Below, piece by piece: positions 28,481-39,163 of a stretch of 64,000 nt of DNA. Source of the stretch: Catellatospora vulcania (GTDB lineage Bacteria; Actinomycetota; Actinomycetes; Mycobacteriales; Micromonosporaceae); assembly GCF_009720385.1 (NCBI RefSeq), contig NZ_WARX01000031.1, forward strand, positions 1 to 64,000, read 5' to 3'. The stretch's first letter is position 1; each line of letters opens with the position of its first letter. The notes beneath the pieces are model-generated. The model saw nothing but the letters and a program-made list of their open reading frames with translations. It was not told the DNA's origin and did no database searches. A program made the position numbers and the translations under genes.

Positions 28481-30783
28481 CGGACGTTCCCCGAGGCGAG
28501 GGACAGTTTCGCGCGGACCGCGTCGGCCTTGGGGTCGCCGAACTCGTCCATGATCGCCAGCGCCCGGTTCCAGGACTCGTGTGCGCCGACAACGTCGCCC
28601 TGGGCCAGCAGCGCGTCGCCGAGCCGTTGCAGCGTGTCGGCCTCACCGCCGCGCTGATGCGCCTGCCGGAACAGCGTGATCGCCTGCCGGTAGCAGTCCA
28701 CGGCACGGACCGGGTCGGACAGGTGCAGGTGGGCCAGCCCGAGGCTGTCCCAGGCGTGCGCCTCGCCCTCGGCCCACCCAAGTTCGGCGAGCAGGTCGCG
28801 CGCCTGCTCGCAGGCTTGCACCGTCAGCTCGTACTCGCCGTTGAGGGTGTGGCTCCAGCCCAGGCTGTTGAGGGCACGGGCCTGACCGCGCGTGTCACCG
28901 GTACGGCGGAACAGCTCCAGCGCCTGCCTGGCGTGCGCGGAGGTGCGCTGGTAACCGGCCGGGAACTGGCTGAACACCCAGTGCAGGCCGAGGTGGGTGT
29001 GCGCCTGCGCGGTCAGGTCACCGGTCGTGACGAACACGTCGAGGGCCTGGTGGAAGTGCTCGGCGGCGGCGTCGTAGCGGCCCATCCGGGCGTTGGTGCG
29101 GGCCAGGATCGCCTGCGACCGGGCCTGGGCGTCGACGTCGCCGAGCTGCCGGGCGGCCGACAGCGCGGTCGCCTGGGCGGTCAGCTGCTGCTGCCAGTGA
29201 CCCTGCTGGAGCAGCAGGTCGGCGACCGCCCAGGCCAGGTGCCAGCACTCGCGCAGCAGCCCCCGCTCGGCCGCGGTCGCGACGAGCCGCAGGATCGTGT
29301 CACGCTCGCGGGCGTACCACTGCCTGGCCTGGTCGGCGTCGGCCAGCGGGGCGACGGTCGTGCCGTCGCGCAGCGGGTCGGCGACGATCTCGGACCGCTG
29401 CGGCGTCACCAACCGGTTGACCAGGTGCGCGGACTGCACATAGTGGTCGACCAGCCGGTGCAGCGCCTCGCCGGAGCCGCCGCCGGCGACCTCGCGGGCG
29501 TACGCGCGCAGCAGGTCGTGCATGGTGTAGCGGTGCGGAACCGGCTCGCCGACCAGGTGGGCCTGGGCCAGGTGGGCCAGCAGCGGCCAGGTCTGGTCGG
29601 CCGTCAGCGCGCAGAGGCTGGCCGCCGCGGCGAGCGTGAACTCCTCGCCGGCGTGCGCCCCGGCCAGCTGGAACAGGCGCGCTGCGGCGGCGTCGAGGTC
29701 GGCGTAGGACTGGGTGAACACGGCACGCAGGTCGACGGCCGGGTCGGTGTCGGCGAAGGCCGCCAGCGTGCTGGGGCCGGTGTCCAACGAGTGGTCTAGC
29801 TCGGCCATGGACAGGCCGGGCCGCAGTGCCGCGCGGGCGGCGACCACGGCCAGCGCCAGCGGCAGCCCGGCGCACCGCGCCACGATGCGCCCGGCGGCGC
29901 CCGGGTCGGCGGCGATCCGCGCCGCGCCCAGCTTCGCGCTGAGCAGCAGCTGCGCCTCATCGGCCGGCAGCACGTCCAGCACCAGGGGGTACGCCCCCTC
30001 GGTCACGATCAGGGCGGTCAGCCGGCGTCGCGTGGTGACCAGCGCCAGGCTGCCGCCGGTGCCCGGCAGCAGTGGTCGCACCTGGTCGGCGTCGCGCGCG
30101 TTGTCCAGCACCACCAGCACGTGCCTGCCCGCCAGCAGCTCCCGGAACACTCCCGTGCGGGCCTCCAGGGTGAACGGCTGCTGCGGCGCGGGCACCCCGA
30201 GCGCCTCCAGGAAGCCGCGCAGCACATCGGAGGGATCCGCCGGCTCGCCACCGGGGTCGAACCCGCGCAGGTTGGCGTGCAGCTGCCCGTCGGGAAAGCG
30301 GTCCGCGACCCGGTGCGCCCAGTGCACCGCCAGCGTGCTCTTGCCCACGCCCGCGCTGCCGGTGATGAGCACGACCCCCCGGCTGCGGCCGTCGAGCTCG
30401 GCGAGCTCCCGGCCCCGCCCGGTGAAGTCGGATGGCGGGGCGGGCAGGTGCCGCGGTCCGGCCGCCGGGACCGCCATCACCTGCTCCCAGGCCTGGGCCC
30501 AGCGCCGGGTCTCGGCCGGGCTCACGCCGAGGGCGAGCACGATCGCGTCGAGTACGTCGACCGGCATCGGGGTGGCCCCGGTGAGGTAGCCGGACAGGCT
30601 GCTTCGCGGCACTCCCGTACGGGCCTGCAATTCACGCAGGGACACCTTCGGCCGGCCCGTGCCGCGTGCCGCGCGGGTACGCAGGCCGTCCAGCGCCGTG
30701 AGCAGTTCCCGCTTCGTGCTGATCTCCACCGGCCGAGTCTGGCATCGATGTCCGAGAGTGTCCAAACCTGTCCGAGCTGGCAT
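28477..30783 (-). CDS. HTH - NB-ARC (STAND) - TPR transcriptional regulator
   Basis: 768 residues. An XRE-like helix-turn-helix near residues 45-90 ([23 protein letters not shown]) is followed by an NB-ARC NTPase: Walker [17 protein letters not shown] near 141-156, Walker [10 protein letters not shown], and LVTTRRR. The C-terminal third is TPR repeats ([31 protein letters not shown]). This architecture is typical of actinomycete signal-integrating regulators related to the AfsR ATPase half. GTG 30729 is an alternative start that still precedes the HTH. It is divergent from a block of secreted-protein genes, which it may control. Confidence 0.88.
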   Translation of the reverse strand: MPARTGLDTLGHRCQTRPVEISTKRELLTALDGLRTRAARGTGRPKVSLRELQARTGVPRSSLSGYLTGATPMPVDVLDAIVLALGVSPAETRRWAQAWEQVMAVPAAGPRHLPAPPSDFTGRGRELAELDGRSRGVVLITGSAGVGKSTLAVHWAHRVADRFPDGQLHANLRGFDPGGEPADPSDVLRGFLEALGVPAPQQPFTLEARTGVFRELLAGRHVLVVLDNARDADQVRPLLPGTGGSLALVTTRRRLTALIVTEGAYPLVLDVLPADEAQLLLSAKLGAARIAADPGAAGRIVARCAGLPLALAVVAARAALRPGLSMAELDHSLDTGPSTLAAFADTDPAVDLRAVFTQSYADLDAAAARLFQLAGAHAGEEFTLAAAASLCALTADQTWPLLAHLAQAHLVGEPVPHRYTMHDLLRAYAREVAGGGSGEALHRLVDHYVQSAHLVNRLVTPQRSEIVADPLRDGTTVAPLADADQARQWYARERDTILRLVATAAERGLLRECWHLAWAVADLLLQQGHWQQQLTAQATALSAARQLGDVDAQARSQAILARTNARMGRYDAAAEHFHQALDVFVTTGDLTAQAHTHLGLHWVFSQFPAGYQRTSAHARQALELFRRTGDTRGQARALNSLGWSHTLNGEYELTVQACEQARDLLAELGWAEGEAHAWDSLGLAHLHLSDPVRAVDCYRQAITLFRQAHQRGGEADTLQRLGDALLAQGDVVGAHESWNRALAIMDEFGDPKADAVRAKLSLASGNVR

Positions 30784-30858
30784 GCGACCGCCGGATCCTT
30801 CGAGAGGATACGACCTGACCGAGGGACCGATCTTGATGTGCGAGGAGGTGAACCGCAG

Positions 30859-31803
30859 GTGACGCCCGAACGACAGCAGCCGACGCCGGCAGCGGTCCGG
30901 CGTGGCCGCGGGCTACGGACGACGGCCGGGGCGGTGGTCACGGCCGCCGCTGTGGCGGCGCTGCTCGCCGCAGGAGCCGCCCGGGGCGGCGGCGTGGCCC
31001 CGCCCCCGACGCCCGGCGCGCCGCTGACCCACGAGGAACGCGCCGAACTGTCCTATGCCGAGCAGATCCTGATCGCCCGGTGCATGACCGCGGCCGGCTT
31101 CGACTACCAGGCGCTGCCGGTCGCGTCGGGCGAGCAGCGGGACTTCCCCTACGTCGTCGACGACCCCGGGTGGGCGCGGCGGCACGGTTATGGCGCCGAC
31201 CTGCGGGCCGCCGCGGAGCAGGCCCGGCAGGCCCATCCCCACCAGGCCTACCTGACCAGCCTCACCGAGGCGCAGCGGCGGCGCTACCAGGAGGTCTACC
31301 AGGGCACCGGCCAGCGGCAGCTGTCGGTCCAGGTGCCCGGCGGCCCGCGGATCACCATGGACAGCGTGTCGTGCCTGGCCACGGCTCGCACGGCGCTCTA
31401 CGGGGACCTTGCCACCTGGTTCGGCGCGTCGACGATCGCGGAGAACCTACGCCCCCTGGTCGTGCCCGCGGTCACCGCCGACGTCCGCTACCGGCGGGCA
31501 CTCGCCGGCTGGAGCGCGTGCGTGCATGAGCACGGCTACGTGGCAGACACCCCCGCGCAGCTGCGCGCCGACACCGGCGCTCCCGAGCGGGCCCGCGCCG
31601 CGGTGGAAGCCGACTGCGCGGTCCGGACCGGGCTGGGCGTGCTGGCCCGCGCGGTCCACGAAGAGCACCTGGCGGCCGTCAGCCGGGAACACGGCGACCC
31701 CGTCAGGCATCTGCGGGACATCCAGCGCGCCGCGCTGCCGATGGCCCGCGACCTCATCACCCGAGAGAAGGAGGCACCGTGCGCTCACTGCGCGCCGCGA
31801 TGA
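30859..31803 (+). CDS. Putative secreted or membrane-anchored protein of unknown function
   Basis: 314 residues from GTG 30859, preceded by GAGGAGG. An arginine-rich N-terminus (VRRGRGLRTT) leads into a hydrophobic stretch AGAVVTAAAVAALLAAGAA (about residues 22-42) that is a signal anchor or signal peptide. The rest is exported, with cysteines in ARCMTAAGF, VSCLATAR, SACVHEHGY and EADCAVRT that could form disulfides. It overlaps the next gene by 25 bp, so the two are probably one transcript, divergent from the STAND regulator. I do not recognise a family. Confidence 0.75.
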   Translation: MTPERQQPTPAAVRRGRGLRTTAGAVVTAAAVAALLAAGAARGGGVAPPPTPGAPLTHEERAELSYAEQILIARCMTAAGFDYQALPVASGEQRDFPYVVDDPGWARRHGYGADLRAAAEQARQAHPHQAYLTSLTEAQRRRYQEVYQGTGQRQLSVQVPGGPRITMDSVSCLATARTALYGDLATWFGASTIAENLRPLVVPAVTADVRYRRALAGWSACVHEHGYVADTPAQLRADTGAPERARAAVEADCAVRTGLGVLARAVHEEHLAAVSREHGDPVRHLRDIQRAALPMARDLITREKEAPCAHCAPR

Positions 31804-32252
31804 TCACCCTGACCGCCGCGGCCACCCTCACCGTCCCCGCACCGGCACAGGCCGCGTCCGGGGGTCCGACCGGCGAGACCTTCGGTGTGACCACCGTCGT
31901 CGCGCCCGCCGCGAGCTGGAGCTGCCCTGCGGGCTACTTCTGCATCTGGCGATACACGAATCCGGGCTCCAACACCAACCGCTACAGCTGGTACGGCAAC
32001 GACGGCGACTACCGCAACAACCACTGGGACGACGGCGCCACTGTCGACAACACCCCGTCGGCGGCCTGGAACGCGAGCAACCAAAGCAATGTCGTGCGCT
32101 TCTGGCCCGGCGTCAACTACTCGTTCACCAGCGCGCACGACTTCTTCCTCTGCCTGAATCCGGGGCAGAAGATCCCGGACCTGCGCGACTTCGGCCTCGA
32201 CTTCGACAACACCGGCTCGTCGCACATGTTCGTCGATCAATGCGCCTACTGA
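31779..32252 (+). CDS. Secreted I36-like (peptidase inhibitor family) protein
   Basis: 157 residues from GTG 31779, after GAGAAGGAG. The signal peptide has an AAMITLTAAATLTVPAPAQA core and an AQA-A cleavage site near residue 25. The mature part has CPAGYFCIWRYTNPG, tryptophan- and tyrosine-rich strands and further cysteines (FLCLN, DQCAY), the pattern of Streptomyces-type metalloproteinase inhibitor SMPI-like I36 proteins with crystallin-like folds. Target protease is unknown. A second I36-like gene follows after 61 bp. Confidence 0.8.
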   Translation: MRSLRAAMITLTAAATLTVPAPAQAASGGPTGETFGVTTVVAPAASWSCPAGYFCIWRYTNPGSNTNRYSWYGNDGDYRNNHWDDGATVDNTPSAAWNASNQSNVVRFWPGVNYSFTSAHDFFLCLNPGQKIPDLRDFGLDFDNTGSSHMFVDQCAY

Positions 32253-32313
32253 GCAGACCTCACCGGCCCGTCGCGTCCTGCGGCGTGCCGTCCCCGATCG
32301 AACGGAGTTCCCC

Positions 32314-32769
32314 GTGAGAAGGTATCTGGCCGCACTTGCGGCTGCCCTCGTCGCCATGACGGCGTCGACCCTGGTGGCCACGCCGGCCCAGGCGACGGCC
32401 TACCGCGACTGCCCCTACCCGTACGTGTGCCTGTACACCGGCACGTACAGCAGCGGGACCAAGCTCGCCCAGTACCAGGACGCGGTCTACCAGAACATGG
32501 CCACGAACCTGCGCAACCAGGCGGACTCGGTGGTCAACACCCGTAACGACGACTCGGTGTGGCTGCTGGACACCCTGCCCAGCCCGGACCGCTACCTGTG
32601 CATCCCGCGCAACACCCGGGTCAACCTGGGCGACTACACCAACCCCGACGGCGGCACCTGGGCCAACGACGTGGACACGATCCGCATCTGGGGCGACCCG
32701 GACGACGGCAAGTGCGGCGGCTCGTACACGGTCAAGCAGGGCACCGTGCCCGACGGCTGGCGCGGGTAG
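32314..32769 (+). CDS. Second secreted I36-like protein
   Basis: 151 residues from GTG 32314. The signal peptide is RRYLAALAAALVAMTAS followed by a TPAQA-T cleavage site. The mature protein has CPYPYVCLYTGTYSSG, an internal RYLCIPRN segment and DTIRIWGDPDDGKCGG, giving four cysteines likely paired outside the cell. It differs in sequence from the preceding paralogue, so the pair is an old or divergent duplication. A strong hairpin closes the transcription unit. Confidence 0.8.
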   Translation: MRRYLAALAAALVAMTASTLVATPAQATAYRDCPYPYVCLYTGTYSSGTKLAQYQDAVYQNMATNLRNQADSVVNTRNDDSVWLLDTLPSPDRYLCIPRNTRVNLGDYTNPDGGTWANDVDTIRIWGDPDDGKCGGSYTVKQGTVPDGWRG

Positions 32770-32790
32770 CACACCCGGGTCAGAGGAGAC

Positions 32791-32841
32791 GGTGGCGGCG
32801 CCCGACGCGGCGCCGCCACCTCGCCGCGGCTGAGGCCGCGG
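32791..32841 (+). terminator. Strong hairpin terminator after the I36 gene pair
   Basis: GGTGGCGGCGCC (32791-32802) pairs perfectly with 32809-32820 across a 6-nt loop. A second hairpin, CCGCGGC-TGAG-GCCGCGG, follows at 32824-32841. Confidence 0.82.
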
Positions 32842-32878
32842 TCCGGCGCGCGCCCGACCCCGGCATATGCTCGCAGGC

Positions 32879-33304
32879 ATGTCCGACGACAGCGAGCGGC
32901 CCGCCCGGGTCGACGACGTTCACGAGCTGGCCCTGGCCATGCCGCACGTCACCGTCGAGTACGGATCCGGGGAGAACCCCGTCTACCAGGTCGGCGGGAA
33001 GTCGTTCATCTTCTTCCGCAATCCTCGGCCGGACGCCGTCGACCCCGACACCGGCGAGCGCTACCCCGACGTGATCGTCTTCTGGGTCGGCTCGGATGCC
33101 GACAAGCAGGCGATGGTCCAGGACGAGTCCTCGCCGTACTTCACCACGGCGCATTTCAACGGGCACCCGTCGGTGCTGCTGCGGGCCTGCCGGGTCGGCG
33201 AGATCAGCCGCGGCGAGCTGGCCGAGCTGGTCCAGGACGCCTGGCTGTCGCGCGCTTCGGCTCGCCGCGCGTCCGCCTGGCTGGCCGAGCACCCGCCGGC
33301 CTGA
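32879..33304 (+). CDS. MmcQ/YjbR-family protein
   Basis: 141 residues from ATG 32879. The start VDDVHELALAMPHVTVEYG and the later KSFIFFRNPRP, then LRACRVGEISRGELAELVQDAWLSRAS, match the MmcQ/YjbR fold (cytosolic, double-wing DNA-binding-like). No cellular role is established for most members. It stands alone after a terminator and converges on a TetR gene 11 bp away. Confidence 0.8.
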   Translation: MSDDSERPARVDDVHELALAMPHVTVEYGSGENPVYQVGGKSFIFFRNPRPDAVDPDTGERYPDVIVFWVGSDADKQAMVQDESSPYFTTAHFNGHPSVLLRACRVGEISRGELAELVQDAWLSRASARRASAWLAEHPPA

Positions 33305-33315
33305 GCAGCACGCCG

Positions 33316-33948
33316 TCAGCGCGTCTTGACCATGCGTACGGCGAGGTCGGCGTACAGAGCGCCGATGTCCTCGGGGGCGCGGCGGCCGGAGGTGCGGTAC
33401 CAGCGGGCGACGTCGACGGTCAGGGACAGCAGGGCCAAGCCGGTGCCGGGGATGTCGGGGACGTCGAAGACGCCCTGCTCGACCCCGTGTTCGAGGGTCG
33501 CCCGGACCAGCAGGTCCATCTCGTGGCGCAGTGCCGTGATCTCGGTCAGGTGCTCGGGTTCGAGGGCGGTCAGCTCGTACGAGATGACGCGGGCCGGGGT
33601 GTGGAACAGGGCGTGCCAGGCGGCGAAGTCGCCGATGACGTCGCGCAGCTGCTGCTCGGGGTCGGTGCTGCGGGCGGCCGCGGCGCGCAGGGCGACCAGC
33701 GAGTGGCGGTGCCCGATGAGGCAGATGCGGTGCAGCAGCTCTTCCTTGGAGCGGTAGTGCACGTACACCCCGGCGGGGCTCATGCCGACCCGGGTGGCGA
33801 TGTCGCGGGTGGTGGTGGCGTGGTAGCCGCGTTCGGCGAAGGCCTGGACCGCGGCGATGAGCAGCCGCCGGGCGGGCGCGGGCGACACGTCGTGCCAGGC
33901 CCGGTCCAGCATCGCGACCTCGTCGAGGTCGGCGGCGGCGGTGTTCAT
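33316..33948 (-). CDS. TetR-family repressor of the adjoining acyl-CoA operon
   Basis: 210 residues. The helix-turn-helix is TTTRDIATRVGMSPAGVYVHYRSKEELLHRI (about residues 45-75), followed by a ligand domain with WHALFHTPARVISYELTALEPEH, common in TetR proteins of fatty-acid and acyl-CoA degradation. It is divergent from the MaoC-to-hydrolase operon, and a palindrome of the TAAGC/GCTTA type lies between them, so it probably represses that operon and itself and responds to an acyl-CoA. Confidence 0.9.
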   Translation of the reverse strand: MNTAAADLDEVAMLDRAWHDVSPAPARRLLIAAVQAFAERGYHATTTRDIATRVGMSPAGVYVHYRSKEELLHRICLIGHRHSLVALRAAAARSTDPEQQLRDVIGDFAAWHALFHTPARVISYELTALEPEHLTEITALRHEMDLLVRATLEHGVEQGVFDVPDIPGTGLALLSLTVDVARWYRTSGRRAPEDIGALYADLAVRMVKTR

Positions 33949-33978
33949 GCGGGGTCCTCCCAGGGCTGCGGGCGGGCG

Positions 33979-34021
33979 TTGACATCACCCTTCCATACCG
34001 GCATCCTAAGCAAGCGCTTAG
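33979..34021 (+). promoter_or_regulatory. Operon promoter with TetR palindrome over the start site
   Basis: A consensus -35 TTGACA (33979-33984) is followed 17 bp on by a weak -10 around CATCCT (34002-34007). The palindrome CTAAGC-AAGC-GCTTAG (34006-34021) overlaps the -10 and start site, where a repressor would act. This operator form is familiar for TetR regulators of acyl-CoA catabolism. Confidence 0.78.
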
Positions 34022-34057
34022 TCAGTTCGCCAGCCTTCACCGTGGAAGGGTTTTCCC

Positions 34058-34507
34058 ATGGCCTTCGCCAACCTGGACGACGTGCGTGCCGCCGTCGGCA
34101 CCGTCGTCAACACCAGCGAGTGGTTGGAGATCGATCAGAAGCGGGTCGACATGTTCGCCGAGGCCACCGGCGACCTGCAGTGGATCCACACCGACCCGGC
34201 CCGCGCCGCGTCGGGGCCGTTCGGCACCACCATCGCGCACGGCTACCTGACGCTGTCGCTCATCCCGTTCCTGGCCGGCGACGCGCTGCGGGTGCCGGGC
34301 GTGAAGATGGGCGTCAACTACGGCACCAACAAGGTGCGCTTCCCCGCCCCGGTGCCGGTCGGCTCGCGGGTGCGGGCGACGGTGAAGCTGCTGTCGGTCG
34401 AGGATGTCACCGGCGGCGTGCAGCTGACCTCGCAGGTGACCATCGAGCGTGAGGGCGGCGACAAGCCGGTCTGCGTCGCCGAGACCGTGTCGCGGATGTA
34501 CCTCTGA
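34058..34507 (+). CDS. MaoC-family enoyl-CoA hydratase
   Basis: 149 residues. The hot-dog-fold hydratase motif is present: FAEATGDLQWIHTDPARAASGPFGTTIAHGYLTLSL, with the catalytic Asp and His of the hydratase-2 motif. It adds water to an enoyl-CoA. It is first in a tightly packed five-gene operon (its stop overlaps the next ATG), so it probably hydrates the enoyl-CoA made by the acyl-CoA dehydrogenase-like enzyme downstream. Confidence 0.88.
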   Translation: MAFANLDDVRAAVGTVVNTSEWLEIDQKRVDMFAEATGDLQWIHTDPARAASGPFGTTIAHGYLTLSLIPFLAGDALRVPGVKMGVNYGTNKVRFPAPVPVGSRVRATVKLLSVEDVTGGVQLTSQVTIEREGGDKPVCVAETVSRMYL

Positions 34508-35502
34508 TGGCCGCCGTCATGCGGGCCTGGCAGGTCGCCGCCAATGGCGAGCCGGGCGACGTGATGAGCCTGGTCGAGACCGAGGTGCCGACCCCGGGTC
34601 CGAACCAGCTGCTGGTACGCGTGCGCGCCTCCGCGCTGAACTTTCCGGACGTGCTGCTGGTGCGCGGGCAGTACCAGGTGCGGCCGCCGCTGCCGTTCAC
34701 CCCGGGGGTGGAGCTGTGCGGCGAGGTCGTCGCCGCCGGGGCCGAGGTCACCGGGTTCGCCGAGGGCGACCGGGTCATCGGCACCACCGCGCTGCCCTCC
34801 GGCGCGCTGGCCGAGTACGCACTGGTCGAGGCCGCGGACGCGTTCCCCGCCCCGGCCGCGCTGGACGACGTGCAGGCCTCGGCGATGCACATCGCGTACC
34901 AGACGGGCTGGTTCTCGCTGCACCGCCGGGCCCGGCTGCAGGCGGGCGAGACGCTGCTGATCCACGCGGGCGCGGGCGGGGTCGGCAGTGCCGCGATCCA
35001 GCTCGGCAAGGCCGCGGGCGCGACCGTGATCGCGGTCGTCGGCGGGGCCGCCAAGGCCGAGGTCGCGGCGAAGCTCGGTGCGGACCTCGTGATCGACCGC
35101 CGCGAGCAGGACTTCATCAAAGCGGTGAAGGCCGCCACGGGCGGCCGCGGCGCAGACGTGATCTTCGACCCGGTGGGCGGCGACGCGTACACGGGCTCGG
35201 CCAAGTGCGTGGCGTTCGAGGGCCGCATCCTGGTCGTCGGCTTCGCGGGCGGCACCGTGCCGACACCCGGGCTCAACCACGCCCTGGTGAAGAACTACTC
35301 GATCGTGGGCGTGCACTGGGGCCTGTACCGGCAGCTCGACCCGGCGCTGGTCGTGCAGGCGCACGAGACGCTGTGCGGGCTGGCCGCCGACGGGGTGGTC
35401 CAGCCACTGATCGGCGGCGTGCTCAGCCTCGACGAGGCCGTGGACGGGCTGACCCGCCTCGGCGCGGGCGAGACCGTCGGCCGCCTGGTGGTGCGGCCGT
35501 GA
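34507..35502 (+). CDS. Zinc-independent quinone oxidoreductase-like MDR enzyme
   Basis: 331 residues of the medium-chain dehydrogenase/reductase superfamily, QOR type. N-terminal catalytic domain: ALNFPDVLLVRGQYQVRPPLPFTPGVELCGEV. Nucleotide-binding domain: LLIHAGAGGVGSAAIQLGKAAGATVIAVVGG. No zinc-ligand pattern is seen. It reduces an activated double bond or quinone with NADPH. The ATG overlaps the previous stop, and its own stop overlaps the next GTG, so it is translated as part of the operon. Confidence 0.87.
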   Translation: MAAVMRAWQVAANGEPGDVMSLVETEVPTPGPNQLLVRVRASALNFPDVLLVRGQYQVRPPLPFTPGVELCGEVVAAGAEVTGFAEGDRVIGTTALPSGALAEYALVEAADAFPAPAALDDVQASAMHIAYQTGWFSLHRRARLQAGETLLIHAGAGGVGSAAIQLGKAAGATVIAVVGGAAKAEVAAKLGADLVIDRREQDFIKAVKAATGGRGADVIFDPVGGDAYTGSAKCVAFEGRILVVGFAGGTVPTPGLNHALVKNYSIVGVHWGLYRQLDPALVVQAHETLCGLAADGVVQPLIGGVLSLDEAVDGLTRLGAGETVGRLVVRP

Positions 35503-36524
35503 CCGACCCCAAGGGACTTGATCTCTCCACACTGCGGTCCTTCCTGGACCGGGCACGTCCCGGACTCGTCAGCGGCGAGCTGACCGGGGAGCTGATCCCC
35601 GGCGGCAAGTCCAACCTGACCTACCGGGTCGCCGACGACGCGCAGCGCTGGGTGGTGCGCCGCCCGCCGCTCGGGCACGTGCTGTCCACCGCCCACGACA
35701 TGTCCCGCGAGTACCGGGTGATCTCGGCGCTGGGCGGGACGCGGGTGCCGGTGCCGGGCACGGTGGCGCTGTGTGAGGACCCCGAGGTCATCGGGGCGCC
35801 GTTCTACGTGATGGAACACGTCGACGGGACCGTGTGGCGCACCGCGGGGCAGACCGCGACGCTGGGCGCCGAGCGCGTCGGGTCGCTGTCGCTGGCGCTG
35901 ATGGACGTGCTCGCCGACCTGCACGCGGTCGACCCGGCCGCGGTCGGGCTCGGCGACTTCGGCAAGCCGGAGGGTTACCTGGCCCGGCAGCTGCGCCGCT
36001 GGAGCACCCAGCTGCAGCACTCGCACAACCGCGAGCTGCCCGGCCTGGCCGAGCTGCACGACGACCTGGTGGCGCGGATGCCCGCGCAGGCCACGCAGGT
36101 GTCGATCCTGCACGGCGACTACCGGCTCGACAACTGCATCGTCGGGCCGGGCGACCAGATCGTCGCGGTGCTCGACTGGGAGATGGCGACCATCGGCGAT
36201 CCACTCGCCGACCTGGGCCTGTTCCTGTGCTACTGGCGCATGTGGACCGAGCCGGTCATGGAAGGCCTGTTCGGCGACCCTCCCCCGCCGGGGATCTTCC
36301 CGACGTCGGCGCAGATGGCGGCCCGGTATGCCGCCCGGCGCGGCGCGGACCTGTCGGAACTGCCGTGGTACGTCGCGTTCGCGCACTACAAGCTCGTCGG
36401 GATCCTCGAAGGCATCCATTACCGGTACCTCGCCGGGCAGACGGTCGGCGAGGGCTTCGACCGCGTCGGCGCGATGGTCCCGCACCTGATCAAGCTCGGT
36501 CACCGCACGCTGCAGGAGGCGTAA
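35499..36524 (+). CDS. Aminoglycoside-phosphotransferase-type kinase paired with an acyl-CoA dehydrogenase (LvaA/ACAD10-11-like)
   Basis: 341 residues from GTG 35499 (GTGA overlap). Kinase features: [13 protein letters not shown] (nucleotide loop), YVMEHVDG, the catalytic [12 protein letters not shown] and metal-binding [16 protein letters not shown]. In this family the kinase next to an acyl-CoA dehydrogenase often phosphorylates a 4-hydroxyacyl-CoA, as in the levulinate LvaA route and the fused human ACAD10/11 enzymes. The gene sits 4 bp before such a dehydrogenase, which supports that role; antibiotic phosphorylation is less likely. Confidence 0.82.
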   Translation: MTDPKGLDLSTLRSFLDRARPGLVSGELTGELIPGGKSNLTYRVADDAQRWVVRRPPLGHVLSTAHDMSREYRVISALGGTRVPVPGTVALCEDPEVIGAPFYVMEHVDGTVWRTAGQTATLGAERVGSLSLALMDVLADLHAVDPAAVGLGDFGKPEGYLARQLRRWSTQLQHSHNRELPGLAELHDDLVARMPAQATQVSILHGDYRLDNCIVGPGDQIVAVLDWEMATIGDPLADLGLFLCYWRMWTEPVMEGLFGDPPPPGIFPTSAQMAARYAARRGADLSELPWYVAFAHYKLVGILEGIHYRYLAGQTVGEGFDRVGAMVPHLIKLGHRTLQEA

Positions 36525-36528
36525 GCAC

Positions 36529-37749
<1,221 letters not shown>

Positions 37750-37751
37750 CC

Positions 37752-38648
37752 GTGAAGAGTGCGTACGCCGACCTCGGCGGACCCGTGCACCACGTCGACT
37801 TCGGCGGGCGGCCCGACACGCCGCCGGTGGTGCTGGTGCACGGGCTGGGCGGCTCGCACCTGAACTGGACGCGGATCGCGCCGCTGCTCACGCCGTACGC
37901 CCGGGTGACCGCTCTTGATCTGGCCGGGTTCGGCCGCACGGGCGCGGCGGCCGGGCCGACCACGGTCACGGCGAACGCCGAGCTGCTGCGGCGTTACCTG
38001 ACCGAGGTCGTCGGCGAGCCCGCGGTGCTGGTCGGCAACTCGATGGGTGGCATGGTGTCCACCCTGACCGCGGCGGCCGCCCCGGACGCCGTGCGCGGAC
38101 TGGCCCTGGTCGACCCGAGCGTCCCGATCGCGCCGAAAGTGAAGATCGATCCGGAGATCCGGCGACTGTTCATGATCAACCTCGTGCCCGGCCTCGCGGG
38201 CTGGGCCATGCGCCGCCGGCTGGCCACCGTGCCCGCCCGGCAGCGCGTCGAGGAGACCCTGGCGATGACGTGCGCCGACGCGTCGCGGGTGCCCGAGCAG
38301 GTCATCGCCGACGCGGTCGCGCTCGACGAGGAGATGACGGCCGCCAACCCGCGCCGCGCGGACGCCTACCTCGGTGCGAGCCGGTCGCTGCTGCGGCTGC
38401 TGGCCCGCCCCGACGGCTACTGGCGCGCGATGGAGTCGCTGCGGATGCCGGTGCTGCTCACCCACGGCGTGCACGACCGGCACGTGCCGATCGGCTCCGC
38501 CCGCGCCGTCGCCGCCCGTTTGCCGCACTGGACGTACGTCGAACTCGACTCCGGTCACGTCCCCCAGCTCGAACACCCCCGGGAACTCGCCGAGCACCTG
38601 CTCGCCTGGCTCCACGAACACGACCTCATCACCGAACCCGCGAGGTAG
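37752..38648 (+). CDS. Alpha/beta-hydrolase
   Basis: 298 residues from GTG 37752, 2 bp after the dehydrogenase stop. Fold motifs: VVLVHGLGGSHLNWTRIAPLL (oxyanion region), the nucleophile elbow VGNSMGGMVST (serine near residue 97), and the C-terminal histidine in LDSGHVPQLEHPRELAEHLL. The preceding LLTHGVHDRHVPI supplies the acid-residue region. It is last in the TetR-controlled operon and may open a lactone or cleave a CoA thioester; substrate is inferred only from context. Confidence 0.85.
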   Translation: MKSAYADLGGPVHHVDFGGRPDTPPVVLVHGLGGSHLNWTRIAPLLTPYARVTALDLAGFGRTGAAAGPTTVTANAELLRRYLTEVVGEPAVLVGNSMGGMVSTLTAAAAPDAVRGLALVDPSVPIAPKVKIDPEIRRLFMINLVPGLAGWAMRRRLATVPARQRVEETLAMTCADASRVPEQVIADAVALDEEMTAANPRRADAYLGASRSLLRLLARPDGYWRAMESLRMPVLLTHGVHDRHVPIGSARAVAARLPHWTYVELDSGHVPQLEHPRELAEHLLAWLHEHDLITEPAR

Positions 38649-38661
38649 CACGGACCGGAAC

Positions 38662-39150
38662 TCACTTGATGGCCGGCAGCCTGACCAGGAGCAGCCAGGC
38701 GTTGACGACACCACACACGAGGGCGGCGACGACGCCTGGCACCAACAGGTAGATTCCCCAACGCTGCCCGGCGGCCGCGATCGCACCGCTGAGCGCGATC
38801 AGAAGCACCGCGGTCGCGTTGAGGCTGATCACGCCGAGCGTGCGGGCCAGGACGCTCGGTTCGGTCGCCCGTGAGGCCAGACGGTCGAAGACCGCCATGG
38901 CGGCGCCCGCGGCGACGGCCACGATGACGAGTTCGACGCCGACGAGCCGCAACGGCTGCCCCGGCACCACGAGCAGCAGCGAGATGAGCAGCACGGTGAT
39001 GAACAAGGCCAGCGTCTGTGCCGCGCGGTAGCGCAGGTCGCTCGTGGTGACTACGGTGTTGACGCGAAGAGTCACGGCCACGAACAACAGTCCCACCAGG
39101 GTCGCAGCTGCCGCGCCTGCCACGATCCCGAAGTTCGCCCACTCGGCCAT
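38662..39150 (-). CDS. Small integral membrane protein of unknown function
   Basis: 162 residues with about five hydrophobic helices: FGIVAGAAAATLVGLLFVAVTL, LALFITVLLISLLLVV, LVGVELVIVAVAAGAAMAVF, LGVISLNATAVLLIALSGAIAAA and GIYLLVPGVVAALVCGVVNAWLLLV. No known domain is recognised. The gene starts 13 bp after the SDR stop on the same strand, so it may be the last cistron of the decarboxylase-SDR unit. Confidence 0.75.
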   Translation of the reverse strand: MAEWANFGIVAGAAAATLVGLLFVAVTLRVNTVVTTSDLRYRAAQTLALFITVLLISLLLVVPGQPLRLVGVELVIVAVAAGAAMAVFDRLASRATEPSVLARTLGVISLNATAVLLIALSGAIAAAGQRWGIYLLVPGVVAALVCGVVNAWLLLVRLPAIK

Positions 39151-39163
39151 CCGGATCCCCCCG

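Noticed and set aside
34318-35556. Minus-strand open frame over the MaoC and quinone oxidoreductase genes
   Set aside because: The plus-strand genes are complete, overlap in operon fashion and carry conserved motifs; the opposite frame is a shadow.
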